64,000 nt of DNA from Paragorgia papillata (GCA_035771165.1 JAWNZC010000406.1:4835001-4899000), one strand, 5' to 3'; counted from the stretch's first letter, positions 33,215 to 44,488 are shown. Program-made: numbers and translations. Notes: generated from the letters alone by a model not told the origin.

Positions 33215-34060
33215 TTTTTCTAATAACAAGGTATTTCTAGTGCTCTATTATCTGAGCTAGCTATTGAAAAAGGATATGCCTTGGAGGTACAGTATGGCTA
33301 TCAAATGTTCAATCCGAACAAACCGTTGATGTGAGATGATGAATTTCTAATGCTCTATTATCTGAGCTATTTAAAAAACAACGGCCTGTGAGCGAGTTGT
33401 GGCTAACAAAACATTTAATCTGGAAAAAGCCTTTAAAACAAAACATGGAATTTCTAATGCTCTATTATCTGAGCTATTGAAAAAAGCCGAGTCTGAGAGG
33501 TGTAGCTATTATAACATTCAAGTCGAACGAAGCCTTTTTTATAAAATGATGGAATTTCTAATGTTCTATTATCTGAGCTATTGAAAAATAGGCTATGCCT
33601 GGAAGGCGAGACTAACAAAACATTCAATTCGGGAAAACTTTTATAAAATGATGGAATTTCTAATGCTCTATTATCTGAGCTATTGAAAAAAGTCGAGTCT
33701 GAGATGTGTGGCTATTATAACATTCAAGTCGAGCGAAGCCTTTTTTATAAAATGATGGAATTTCTAATGCTCTATTATCTGAGCTATTGAAAAATAGGCT
33801 ATGCCTGGAAGGCGAGACTAACAAAACATTCAATTCGGGAAAACTTTTATAAAATGATGGAATTTCTAATGCTCTATTATCTGAGCGATTGAAAAAAGCC
33901 GAGTCTGAGTGGTGTGGCTATTATAACATTCATTCAAGCTGAACGAAGCTTTTTTTTATATAAAACAAGACGCCTTACAACATCCAATGAATCGATGAAA
34001 TTCTTAAAGCTCTATTATCCGAACTATTGAAACTCGAAATTGGAACTTGTGGCTATGAAA
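33215..34060. repeat. ~105-bp tandem repeat with dimeric order
   Basis: About eight units share GAATTTCTAATGCTCTATTA and TCTGAGCTATTGAAAAA. The second halves alternate between two types (GAGTCTGAG...CGAAGCC and GGCTATGCCTGGAAGG...GGGAAAAC), so the array grew as a ~209-bp dimer. Outer units are most diverged. Confidence 0.92.
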
Positions 34061-34852
34061 ACATACCTGATTTTTATTGACTTTTTAAAAATTTTTTTGT
34101 TTAATTCAAGCTTGGGACTTGGAACGAATTTTTATACGATAATGGAATTTCTGATGCCTTTTGAAAAACTTGGGACATGTGAGTCGTGGTGTGGGCAAGT
34201 ATGACAGTGGTCCTGGCAAATTGGATATGGTGTGTACAACATTTGAGCAAGCAAGCAGATGTCCTGGTCTAAAATGTGGTATAGTGAGGGTTTTTTCGGC
34301 ATATGTACGACATTCCTTTGTACATCTGCAAACTTCTATTTAAGAACTAAAAAACGTGCAGCTCTATATTTTGCCATAAAATAAGACCTGTGGTTCAAAA
34401 TTCTTGGTACAAGATCAAGATGTGATGAAGAAGCCAATTTCGTAAAGATGCACTTTCGTTTGGTGAGTCGTTTTTCTCGGGTTTTTTTTTTTTTCAAGGA
34501 ATTGCTTTCTTGACTGGCGTACTGTTGGCAAGATTGATAGTTCCTGTAGACAGAAGTATGTTTTCATTGTCATGAAACAGTGAAACATAGAAAAACTGGA
34601 CAGACGCATTGCCAAAGAGCCGCTGAGCGGTTACTCGTTAGGGCATCGCAATTACTGTCTACATTTAGCCAATGAATTCCTTGAACCACAATATTATGGG
34701 AAAATATATAGCTCAGCACTACATGTAAATAGTGGTATTGACAAGTGTCGAATTGTTTGATTTTGAGCCAAATATAATTTTGACTGGAAATCAAATTTAC
34801 TTGTAATCAATCCACCGAGAATCCAAGCAATTTTGTCAGTCATTGATGAAAT
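34061..34852. other. Spacer upstream of the small gene
   Basis: Contains CAAGCAAGCAGATGTCCTGG at 34249-34268, also present at 30563-30582, so a small dispersed repeat. Nothing else was identified. Confidence 0.45.
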
Positions 34853-35167
34853 ATGGCGGTTCAACGTGGAGGCAAAAAAACAAATATTTTGAAGGACAAT
34901 TCGGTAAGAATAAACATTAGTTACATGTTGTTTTTCAATGCTACTTCTTCAAATAAATGGTTTATTACAATGTTTTCTTTTTGCTTATTTCAGGAAATTA
35001 AAAAACTGCTCGTGGCGACCTCTACTCAGGGTCGAAAAACAATTGAGCAGAAAGTATTGTCTTTGCAACGGTATGGTAAGACAAGCAATGACAAGACCTT
35101 CGCCGTCTTCTCGGATAAGGACGTTAAAACGGAGGTCCTTGGAATGCCAGTTATTTCACCAATATAG
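34853..35167 (+). CDS. Two-exon small protein (74 aa), unrecognised
   Basis: Exon 1 34853-34903 (17 codons) ends TCG|GTAAGA. Exon 2 34994-35167 begins after TTATTTCAG and runs to TAG, both in phase 0. The joined product starts MAVQRGGKKTNILKDNS, is lysine-rich (GRKTIEQKVLSLQRYGKT) and ends GMPVISPI. Support comes from strong splice sites around a short 90-bp intron and codon-like composition. No domain, signal peptide or membrane segment is visible. It could be a complete small basic protein or the 5' part of a longer gene whose other exons were missed. Confidence 0.5.
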   Translation: MAVQRGGKKTNILKDNSVRINISYMLFFNATSSNKWFITMFSFCLFQEIKKLLVATSTQGRKTIEQKVLSLQRYGKTSNDKTFAVFSDKDVKTEVLGMPVISPI

Positions 35168-35928
35168 GCTTCGATGCCTTTTTTGGAGGTATTCCATTCA
35201 CCAAAGAGTGATAAACCCTAGTTACGAAGGTTCCCATGACATAAAATGGACATGGAGTTATTGAGTTAGAGTTTTATTTAAGGCTTAAGTTAAGACATAG
35301 GTTAGGTTAGGTTAAGGCAAAACTCCATCTCATTAACACTTTGCTTCATCTAAATCTTATGGGAAACTAAAAATTTGAAATTTCATGTTTGGTACCAATT
35401 TCCATAAAGAAGTTAATAAAAATACAGTTTTTAGGTCAATGCTAGTTTTGCTAGCAGAGTTGCAAGGTGCAACCATTTTTTCTGTGACCAAGTTGGGACA
35501 TATTAGGGACTTTAAGATGCTAGGACGACGACGGCGGTTAAAAAGCAACATGAATTTTACAATTTAAAAAAGTCGCGGTTAACTGACTATTATATTTAAT
35601 ATTTGAAGCTAGTTTAATGACTTTTTCAAAACGTCCCCAGTACTGCTAAAATTATTGTAGTGTCTGCATTGAAGTCAATCTTAACGTTCTCATCTTTTGG
35701 TGAGTTGACGTCGTCTGAAGACGTGGAAATGCTTTAAGTAGCGTTGTATAAAGAATAAGGACGGTGTTGAGATTACTCTTGGGACAAAAAATTATTCATT
35801 ATCTTTGTTTTGCAAAAGAATTATTTTGTTTAAAACACCTTGAGGTTGACGTCGTAGATCTTAAAGTCCTTATTGTCACTGGGTTCAAGTCCCAGTTCAC
35901 AAAGACCGAAGACCAATTTTCTCAAAGT
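35168..35928. other. Spacer, no gene supported
   Basis: AT-rich. GGTTAGGTTAGG occurs near 35302 as a short repeat. A T-arm-like GGGTTCAAGTCCC at 35881-35893 has no matching tRNA body. Confidence 0.5.
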
Positions 35929-36003
35929 AGCCTGAAGCAGAACAAAATGGCGGCAAAAACAAATTGGCAACAGAAACAAAATGGCGGCAAAAACAAAATG
36001 GCG
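35929..36003. repeat. Short ATGGCGGCAAAAACAAA minisatellite
   Basis: Three to four units related to the array at 30785-30964 and preceded by the same AGCCTGAAGCA lead-in. Confidence 0.8.
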
Positions 36004-36030
36004 TCAGTACAAGGTCCAGTTTGTACCACA

Positions 36031-36371
36031 ACGTGGTTATAATTCCATGACACGCAGTCACCAAATATAGTTCTACAGTTCTATAGTTCTTACGGTTCTA
36101 TTGGTTCTTGTGGTTCTTGTGGTTCTATTGGTTCTTGTGGTTCTATTGATTCTATTGGTTCTTATGGTTCTTTTGGTTCTTATGGTTCTGTTGGTTCTAT
36201 TGGTTCTTATGGTTCTTATGGTTCTTATGGTTCTATTGGTTCTATTGGTTGTTATGGTTCTGTTGGTTCTGTTGGTTCTTATGGTTCTTGTGGTTCTATT
36301 GGTGCTTATGGTGCTTATGGTTCTTATAGTTTTATGGTTCTGTTGTCCTATATTTATATTGTTCTCTTAGG
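36031..36371 (+). mobile_element. Minisatellite-bearing element, copy 1
   Basis: Left flank ACGTGGTTATAATTCCATGA plus CACCAAATATA, then about 270 bp of the 9-bp unit GGTTCTTAT and variants (GGTTCTATT, GGTTCTTGT), then right flank GTTGTCCTATATTTATATTG ending TTCTCTTAGG. Both flanks recur in inverted order around the array at 45067-48240. Confidence 0.85.
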
Positions 36372-36639
36372 ATTATAGAACCATAGTTACTATTGATTAT
36401 TACTTATGAACAGCTACGTGCTTCCTAAACGGTTGTTTCAACATATGAAATTAACGCGTTGTTTCGATCATATTTCCGGGTATATCGTTGTTGAGTCATC
36501 AATCATGACCGTAGGTATAATTTTGCACTCGTGTAGAGTGTCGATCACTTGAGAAATATATGGCCAAGGCAACGTGTTAGGTACGGAATATATGTATGTA
36601 TATACAGTGAAATAAAAGGGTGCTGCGTAGGCAGTGTTG

Positions 36640-36820
36640 AAATACAGATCGGTATAAGGTTTGGGAATACTGCCGAAATTATTGAACGTGGATTAATAAA
36701 GTTTCGAGAGAAGGCCCTTCGTCATGCAGAAGTGTCACTCTTTACGTTTCTCTCCAACGAAGAGAAATCCTCGTTCAATAATTTCGGCAGTATATACTCA
36801 AACCTTGCTATATTTCGATT
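36640..36820. mobile_element. Small fold-back MITE
   Basis: GGTATAAGGTTTGGGAATAC...TGCCGAAATTATTGAACG pairs with CGTTCAATAATTTCGGCA...CTCAAACCTTGCTATA, arms of about 45 bp. Confidence 0.75.
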
Positions 36821-36837
36821 TTATGTCATATTTTAAA

Positions 36838-36912
36838 CAGCGGTAGTGTTTTATCAGATTTAAAACACGAGGCGATAGCCGAGTGTTGTAGATCTGATAA
36901 AACGCATACTGC
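36838..36912. repeat. Hairpin flanking GCGATAGCCGAG
   Basis: GTGTTTTATCAGAT and its complement ATCTGATAAAACGC close an inner stem around AAAACACGAGG. This small palindrome may be a minimal fold-back element. Confidence 0.6.
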
Positions 36913-37018
36913 GAATGTTTTAATATTGAATATGTCTCGATATTGAAGAAACTAGTATCTGTTTCGAAATGTCAAATAACCCAAGTACCATCATTCCATC
37001 ACCAACTCCCAACTTAGT

Positions 37019-37160
37019 GACCTGTAGCTCAGTCGGTAGAGCGTCGGACTAGTAAACCGAAGGTCGCGGGTTCGAATCCCAGCGGGCCTAGTAGAGTTTT
37101 CTCTACCTGACCGGTATGGTTCGTCACTCGGAGTAACACCTAATATCATTATACATATAT
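37019..37160 (+). mobile_element. tRNA-derived SINE head
   Basis: TGTAGCTCAGTCGGTAGAGC (A-box) and GGTTCGAATCC (B-box) with a CTAGTAA anticodon-like loop resemble tRNA-Thr. The T-stem has two mismatches, the anticodon stem one, and the acceptor does not pair, so it is not a working tRNA gene. A body with TAGAGTTTTCTCTACCTGAC follows, then an (AT)n run at 37155-37175. Confidence 0.65.
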
Positions 37161-37330
37161 ATATATATATATATATCATGCACGTATACAAATACACATA
37201 CAGATACTAACATATTAGTCCAGTCAAGATAAAACTTTTTGTAAAAACTTTATTCAACGTTTCGAGGTATTTAACGTTTTATGTTATATTACTACAAACG
37301 GTAAAAAGAGAATAGAAAGTCAAAATTTAA

Positions 37331-37996
37331 GGTGGCTCCACACAATTTCTTGAAAATTGGAAAATACAAGTTTGAGAGTCCAAAACACGTGCATAAACAA
37401 TTCGGAAAAAGAATAAAACTAAATGTTATGCATAAATAAACAGTCTGACAATAAAAGATTTTTCACAAATAAATAGCAACAGTTGTTGCTATGGCAACAA
37501 TGACGTTTCAAAATAGCTGCCAATTACCCTTCAAACTAATTTAATTCGAAAAAAACTTTGGTGACCCCCAATTTTTATTTCATTAGAACTTTTCCTGAAG
37601 TATGAGTAATCAATAGGCCGATTTTAAAAAAATTCTGTAGAACGAATATTTTTCCCCCGGAAAAATCATGTTTGTTAATTTTTAAAAAATTTCGTTCTAC
37701 AGAATTTTTTTTAAATCGGGCTATTGATTACTCATACTTCAAGGAAAGTTTTAATGAAAAGAAAATTGGGGGTCACCTTAGTTTGAAGGTAATTGGGAGC
37801 CATTTTGAAACGTCATTGTTGCCTCATTGTTGCCATAGCAACAACTGTTGCTATTTATTTGGTGACAGTGTTTGATTGTCAGACTGTTTAACTATGTACA
37901 ACATTTAGTTTTATTCTTTTCCCGAATTGTTTAATCACGTCTTTTGGACTCTCAAACTTGTATTTTTCATTTTTCAAGTAACTGTATGGAGCCACC
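37331..37996. mobile_element. TTAA-flanked fold-back, ~310-bp arms
   Basis: TTAA at 37327-37330 and 37997-38000. Ends GGTGGCTCCA and TGGAGCCACC. The arms match over most of their length (CAACAGTTGTTGCTATGGCA, TTGAGTAATCAATAG-type segments), with about 60 bp of loop. It is the same target type as at 22439 and 39748. Confidence 0.87.
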
Positions 37997-38000
37997 TTAA

Positions 38001-38618
38001 ACGGTCAACAAATCCTTTAAAATGTTATAAACATTAGTCGTGCAATTTAGTCAGTTTACATTTCTTTCTGTATTTGTCTAATGAGTGTAATACATTCTAT
38101 TTAATGCACGAAGACCGTGTTCGGATCTGATCTAAATCAGTCTGATTATTGGAACGATGCATTTTTTTCTTTAGCGTGTACAGTAACAAAAAATTATATA
38201 TTATTAGAACTTCTTGGTTATTTTGCGACTTCTTATTCCTAAAAAAACAACACATTAAAAATAATGAGAACAAGTTGTTCTTTCAATACAAGAACATTGG
38301 TTGTTTTATGCTTCCAAATTAAATTTATTTTATTTTAATTTATTTTTTTATTTTTCAAACACAAATTGCCATGAAAAAAGTTATTCCTTTTTTATGTTAG
38401 TCAGGCCTTATTTACTGTTTATTTAAACAATAACTAGGTGAATTGTGTATTTAAGTCTAGTTTCCGTAAGATTGTTTCCATCGCCATGATTGTCCAAATA
38501 TACCAAACAGACTTGATCAGATATCCCGAATCGGTATGATTGAGACGATCGAGAGGATCATGTGGAAACCGGCAGACTTTAAGAAATTTGTATTATATAT
38601 TGACTGATTACTGGTATT
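38001..38618. other. AT-rich spacer
   Basis: No gene or repeat recognised apart from A/T runs. Confidence 0.5.
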
Positions 38619-38940
38619 TATTATATAAAATAGAGTTTTATTGATTTTTCCGCCACTAATAAAAGTGATAATCTCACATGTGCGATTATTTATGATAATC
38701 ACACATGTGACGATTATCGCTGAATCAGCATTATAGTTTAATGCAATTTTTGCAAGGCAATAGGACAATTTTTTATATAATAAACAGAACAATACATGGA
38801 TGCTTGGAAATATGAAATTTATTTCTCGTGTTGAACAGGATATGTCACTCGTTCGCTTCGCTCACTCGTGAGATATCCTGGTCAACACTCGAAATAAATT
38901 TCGTATTTCCGCACATCCATGTATTATTCTCTATATAATA
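38619..38940 (+). mobile_element. MITE family A, copy 1
   Basis: About 320 bp with AT-rich ends (TTATATAAAATAGAG, CTCTATATAATA). An inner ~125-bp hairpin spans GGAAATATGAAATTTATTTC to its complement around a CGTTCGCTTCGCTCACTCG loop. The whole element occurs in reverse orientation at 60146-60458, and its first ~100 bp also ends the duplicated modules near 11460 and 12170. Confidence 0.88.
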
Positions 38941-39103
38941 GACCTTTCCACATGAAGTTAATGGATCACGTGATCTTTCTTTTTGACAAATCTGATTGGC
39001 TGATGTCCAATGTTTGTCCGAAGTTTTGGATGTCCGAAGTTTTTCGAGAGCCAATCAAATCTCTCAACGCGTTATCCGCGCACTTCATGCGGAAAGGTCT
39101 ATT
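38937..39103. mobile_element. MITE family B, copy 2
   Basis: Ends AATAGACCTTTCC and GGAAAGGTCTATT, TIR about 22 bp, with GGATCACGTGATC near the left end. It abuts MITE A on one side and the last codon of the minus-strand gene on the other. Confidence 0.85.
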
Positions 39104-42100
39104 AATTATTCATAAGCAATCGAAACGCACCATGGACTATACCCTTGTGTAGGTCGTCTTGTAATCGAGCAATCTCTAAGTTCCTCTTTATTTCTTTAAA
39201 CATAAAAACAAAGATATGAAATATGTCTTTTATTGAGAATAACGTTCCTTTAACAAAAATGCAATTGTTATCATTTGTAGAAGGATGTTTTACATTACTT
39301 GTTTGTTCAGAGTGAGTATCTGTTTGATCCTCGGCTTGATCAATATCAACTGAAATTCCGCAATCTATAAAAAATTGGTTGGTTTGTAAACTATAACTTT
39401 AATGCAGTCGATGTGCGTATTAAGGTAAAAATATTTAGATTACTAGCACACCACCCATCTTAGTGATAAGTGGTTACAAAGCATTGGCAATACTGGAGTA
39501 GATAACAGTGAAGAACCTGACAATTTACGTAACAACAATCACTTGTTAGCATAACCTAAACTTACAAGCGAAGTAACGCTTAAAAAGGAAAATAGGATTA
39601 ATATAAATTGGCAAATAGATTATAAATTTTTACACCTTTACAGTATATATGATATATCTTATTTTAAGAAATGGTCCATTGTTTTGTGTGTTCCAGAGAG
39701 TAATAGGTACATGATAGAAGTAGGGAGAGCATGAAAAGAAGCATTAAAGTGCTTATATCACTTGGGGATTTTACATATTCGTAATCTTTGGGTTCTCCTG
39801 AGCAAAATTGCAATATATCTTGTCAGCCGAAAATGTCATCTTCATGGAGTTTTTCACTGTCAAAGTTACCGGATGTGATGTCACAAGAGGCATTCCAAAG
39901 CAGTTTTCTTTTGTTACTTGCCACAAAAATGCCTCTTGTGACATCACATCCGGTAACGTTGACAGCGAAAAACTCCATGAAGATGAAATTTTCGGCTGAC
40001 AAGATATATTGCAATTTTGCTCAGGAGAACCCAAAGATTACGAATATGTAAAATCCCCACAAGTGATATAAGCACTTTAAAGATTTGTGCGGTGCTCTAT
40101 ACCCACTTACCAATTGCATCCAGAAGTCACTGGAACATGGCAAACCATTTTTATTTTAATACAAAATTATACAAAATAACAAACAAACTTTATTTCGTTG
40201 TATAGCCAATGCTTTTATATACTTGTATAGCTACTTTAATTTTATTACCATGCAGTTTTATAACATATACACTTAACTTAATTCAACCAATGGCTGCAAT
40301 GTTTTAGTGAATATTAGTATCTAACGCTAATACCGCATTAGAGTAATACGCCACTACGCGCCACTGTGCTATATACCACGCTATAATAATAATAGGCATT
40401 TTCTATAGCGCACAAACCACTAATGTCCTAGGCGCTTTACAGTACTACAATCAAGATATTACATTAAAAACTACTAAACTCAAAAAATTACATTAAAAGC
40501 TATTAAGAAACAAGTTAAAAAGATATGTTTTAAGAGATTTCTTAAAAACAATTAGCGAAGGACTTTTCCTAAGATCAATTGGTAACTCATTCCATAGCTT
40601 TGGTCCTGCAACACAGAAGGATCTATCTCCATATGTTTTTAGTCTTGATTTTGGAATTCGAAGAAGTTCTTGAGTCGTCGATCGAAGCCTGCGTTGTGAA
40701 GAATAGTAAGATACAAGTTCCTTCAAATATGTTGGTGAAAGGTCATGAAGAGCTTTATAAACCAGTAATAGAATTTTGAATTGGATGCGATACTGAACAG
40801 GTAGCCAATGCAAGTTAATAATTTGTAAGTAGGCGAGCTGCAGTGTTCTGGACACGTTGTAGCTTTTGAAGAATACATTTAGGAGTACCAATTAATAAGG
40901 AATTACAATAATCAAAAGCATGAATGATTATTTCCAAACAATTCCTGGATAAATACTTCTTGATTTTCGAGATATTTCTAATGTGAAAATAAGCAGACTT
41001 GCAGATACTACCAATGTGTTCTTCAAGTCTAATATGTTCATCAAAAATAACTCCTAGGTTCCTAACCAATGTAGTAGGTACAATTTTTTCTTCCACTCTC
41101 TAGTACCACGCCACTACGATAAAACGATTTTATGGGTTCCCTTATCTTTTTAAAGAACGAAGTCGGCTGTTATGTTGATGACATTTGGAAAACTGTGCTA
41201 AACTTTTCAATCATTGTATTAAACAGCCACCAAAAAATAAAGTTTGATACTTAATGATATGAAATTATTGACTTATAAAAAAAGAAAGTATGGAATTTTT
41301 TTTGTATATATACATGCGAGAAATATGGACTGCTTTACAAAAAAATTTCCATACTTTTTATAAGTCGGTAATTTCATATCATTAAGTATCAAACCTTATT
41401 TGTTATATGCGAGTTTTCGCAGCTTACATATGACTTGGTTTGAAGACTGACGTGTTATTATACCTTGGTCCGGTGTATCTCCAATTGCCATCTCATCATC
41501 CATTGCTACTTCCAATCGGGCGGCATCTCCAACGGTTGGTGTTGTTGGTGTATCTTCTGTTCCCCGTCCTTCATCACTATTGGTATCACATCCTTGTAGT
41601 TTTTGAAGAACTGTAGGAATAGAGACATAAATGTTATGTAATTGGGTTAGAACATTGCTGATAACAAAACTGCTGATTTTTATACACATTTTTTAGCGAT
41701 ACGGTTTTAGAGACCTATTATTATATGGTTAATTACGTGGTTACCTATAAATGACATACTATAACATTACCTTGGGAATTGGGATCTTCACTCGAGGTTT
41801 TATCATCTTTTTTATCACTTTCTATCGAGAAATGTGCTTTATTCGTGGGATCTTGTAGAACTAAAAGACATATATGTTATTAGCACTAAATATTAGTGAC
41901 AATCTATACATGCATGTTCATTGCATGATTAGGATGTATCTAAACATAGTAAAAAGAAAATATACATGGTTTGGAAACCCGGCAAACTTCAAAGCGGTTA
42001 ACAATCAAGCTACGATTCATGTTGAAAGGTACATGAAGTTGCCAAATCCTTTGTTTTAGGTTTATTAATATTTAAACACACGGTTGAGTAATTGAACCCA

Positions 42101-44149
42101 AACGTTGCTATTGGATGATTATACAGAAAACACAATATGTTTAGTAACCGTGAAAGTGCAAAAATTTCCATAAACCTGAACAAAAACATAAAACAATGAC
42201 CTTTGTCGAGCTTCCAAACCATGTATATTTTCTATTAACTATATATATATATAGACGAAATCGGACTTTCGACTGCGCATACATGCGCGGGATAAAACGT
42301 AGTTCATTTATAACATGCATGAGGCTGAAGCAGCCGTATTAAACATAACATTTCTGATTTCAGAAACTTTTTAATGTTTAGGTATTATCCTTGACAATAA
42401 TCCTAAACGTAGTCTAAAAATAATGAACTCAAAACATGAAAAAACAGTCCCAGCCTATGTTATCTCCCCGTTATCCTTTAATAGACGCGATGTAATTTGC
42501 ATAGGGCCCCAAATTGAATAGAAAACTAATTTGCATGTGGGCCTAAATGAAACTACGATTTGGTCTATGATCTAAATAACGTATTATAATCTTCTTCTGT
42601 TGACTCACGCATATGCATTATGCATATGACTTGCATTATGCATTATGCATGACAAGTCATGATGAGGTCTGAAATATTTTCAGATATTTATCCAGGACCT
42701 GTAACATAGTGGGGGAAATGTTTAGGGTGTTAACCATGATCATTTTAATTAAGAGTTCCGCAAATAAGACAAACTTAATTTTCCTTTTATATATCCACTG
42801 TAAAAGACATAAATGCAATCGCTATAAACGTACCTTTTAAGACTTGTTTTTTTACAGGCTCTTTAATTGAATCTATTCTAATTGAAACGCATTGGGCTTT
42901 TTTTGGAAAACCGGTATCGTCATTCAGGAAGTATGCTTTGTCTTTCCTAATCCCTCCTAACTCGGCCGCTGCCTCTTCAATATCGCCTTGCACGAATGGG
43001 AAAGTCGGTGTTGTTGGGCAACTCTCAAACCGGAATGCCCACAATGAATTGGGGGCTCCTCTGCGACCCTTTAAGTGGCTGAAGGTTTTCAGCTATAATG
43101 AATAGAAATTCGAAATAGTTTAGCATAACATCCATGCTACATTGAAAAGCAATCGAGAATATTAAAATATCCTGCGGGAAAAAATATCCTTCTTGATCTG
43201 TCATATAAAGGGTTATTTTTAAGCCTTGATCATGATGGTGTTTAAGAATATGATAACGATATGTTAGATAACGCTGAATTACTTACGTTATCTTGAGTAA
43301 TAATATACATGAAAAAATATCTCGACTGTGACTGGCTGATTCCAGTGCAGTTAATCCCAAACAATAGTGCAGAATTGTGTTATCACAGTGCAAAAATCTG
43401 TAATCACAGTGCAAAAATCTGTAATCACAGTGCAAAAATCTGTAATCAATAAGAACCAATCAAATTGATTGTACAGCGGATTTTTCCCGACACAAAACAA
43501 ACAAAGATGGCGGCCAAGATTCGGCGGTTTTGGGGATAATTTGTTCAAATTTGAAGCTAGTTATGCTTTAATAATCCCAAGTGAAGTACCTACAAGAAGA
43601 CCAGAAGCTTCTTTATGCCTCGAGTAAACTTTTTCAAGTAGTAAAGGAGGCGAAGCGTTTTTTAACAAATAAATATGCGAGGAGTGGACGGCTAAACACG
43701 TACGTTAAAATGTTAGTACAGTTGTTTTTGAACATTTTTTCATGTATATTATTAATAAGTAATAGCATGGTTTCTCGTGCAATTTGGAAAAACATGCACT
43801 CGTAGTTTTTCAAATAGCACTCGTCCTTCGGACTCGTGCTATTTTGACAGTATTGGAAAAACTCACTCGTGCATGTTTTTTCCCAAATTGCACTCGAAAC
43901 CATGCTATTACCTATACATAACGCACCATGAGCCGTGACAAACCATTGGCCAAATGATGTAATCAGCTCTTCTGACGTTTGTTTCTCGCCATCGGAGGTG
44001 GGTTCAGGATGTGAGCCTGAGGAAGGTTGTTTCTGAATATTTGGTGTTATGGGATCAAGCACCTTAACCGAAAAATATACAGAATAGCTGGAATTAGATA
44101 TAATTAAGGTAAACATCATATAAAAATATATTATATCTAATGGCTTCAT
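39102..44149 (-). CDS. Five-exon secreted or membrane protein candidate, unrecognised
   Basis: Minus-strand exons inferred from splice sites and phase: first exon from ATG 44147-44149 (end uncertain, ~43925 or ~44067), then 42834-43092, 41771-41860, 41464-41610, and last exon 39102-39364 (stop TAA). Introns after exons 2, 3 and 4 are all phase 1, and each following exon adds two bases that complete a codon. The first exon has a signal-peptide-like start (IIYFYMMFTLIISNS). Exon 2 has WAFRFESCPTTPTF and KDKAYFLNDDTGF. Exons 3 and 4 both start VLQ and end in Q, are multiples of 3 (90 and 147 nt), and are acidic, like duplicated or optional cassettes. The last exon is acidic then hydrophobic (SIKDIFHIFVFMF), and its stop touches MITE B. 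Function unknown; the exon 1-2 junction is the weakest link. Confidence 0.5.
39748..40076. mobile_element. TTAA-flanked fold-back in an intron
   Basis: TTAA at 39744-39747 and 40077-40080. Ends AGTGCTTATATCACTTGGGG and its complement. Arms of ~150 bp pair nearly perfectly, so both strands give similar short frames (a palindrome artefact). The AGTGC tip resembles the 22439 element. Confidence 0.88.
40382..41103 (-). mobile_element. 5'-truncated LINE in an intron, 8-bp TSD
   Basis: The minus strand encodes the C-terminal end of a CR1/L2-like polyprotein: LVRNLGVIFDEHI, AFDYCNSLLIG, then LHWLPVQYRIQFKILLLVY and FCVAGPKLWNELP, with one frameshift near 40820. TACCACGC is repeated exactly at 40374-40381 and 41104-41111. 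The 3' end carries a short (TAT)n at 40383-40394. Only the last ~700 bp was inserted. Confidence 0.88.
41242..41394. repeat. Fold-back, ~50-bp arms
   Basis: GTTTGATACTTAATGATATG and its complement CATATCATTAAGTATCAAAC close the arms, with a second matched stretch AAAGTATGGAA/TTCCATACTTT. Its right end lies close to the lower end of exon 4's donor side. Confidence 0.75.
41944..42236. mobile_element. MITE family C, copy 2
   Basis: Same orientation as copy 1 (13725-14030), about 90% identical. The right end TTTTCTATTAACTAT is intact, and the left end has TAGTAAAAAG in place of TAGTTAATAG. A 12-bp internal deletion removes GCTTC near the middle. It lies in an intron of the minus-strand gene. Confidence 0.88.
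43385..43449. repeat. Three tandem 21-bp units
   Basis: CACAGTGCAAAAATCTGTAAT occurs three times head to tail, preceded by a diverged fourth unit (CAGAATTGTGTTAT). Confidence 0.9.
43760..43910. mobile_element. Fold-back MITE F
   Basis: TAATAGCATGGTTTC and GAAACCATGCTATTA form the ends, with GTGCAATTTGG and ACATGCACTCG paired inside, around CGTCCTTCGGACTCG. It interrupts the region just after the probable first exon of the minus-strand gene, so a long apparent frame through it is not real coding. Confidence 0.82.
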
Positions 44150-44387
44150 AGTGTACGAATAGAAAACATTTTCCGAAGCAAAGTATTGCCACAGTGCTGT
44201 TTGAGTTCTCTAAAAATTTTAATGGAGAGTTTCTGTAGTTCGATATGAACTAGGAAATATTTTTTTTTAAAACAGCCCATTCAAAAAAAGCTAAACCAAC
44301 AACCATAGCTCTTTATGTATATTACTAGAATGAAAATTATCCTAACTCGCAACTATATAGAATTATATAGTCAAACACAGTCTAACT

Positions 44388-44488
44388 AAGTCATCATCAG
44401 ACCAAGTAAGCCTATTATCAGTTTTATTCCCTTGTAAATATAAAGAACGTATATATTTAATTTTAGTCACTTGGTCTGATGATGACTT
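44388..44488. repeat. Hairpin with TCATCATCAGACCAAGT arms
   Basis: AGTCATCATCAGACCAAGT and ACTTGGTCTGATGATGACT are perfect complements, 60 bp apart. The following TAATAAAGTCGAAATATAAC looks like a repeat 3' end. Confidence 0.75.

Noticed and set aside
33215..34060. CRISPR-like appearance of evenly spaced repeats
   Set aside because: Repeat units are ~105 bp with no unique spacers, the whole unit is repeated, and the genome is eukaryotic.
37019..37092. Functional tRNA-Thr gene
   Set aside because: Acceptor stem does not pair, T-stem and anticodon stem have mismatches, and a SINE-like body follows.
39771..40051. Similar frames on both strands suggesting a conserved protein
   Set aside because: The region is a near-perfect palindrome, so both strands read alike by necessity.
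43634..43924. Extension of the first exon's frame through 43634
   Set aside because: The frame runs through a fold-back MITE (43760-43910); the hydrophobic tail after residue ~78 is repeat-derived.
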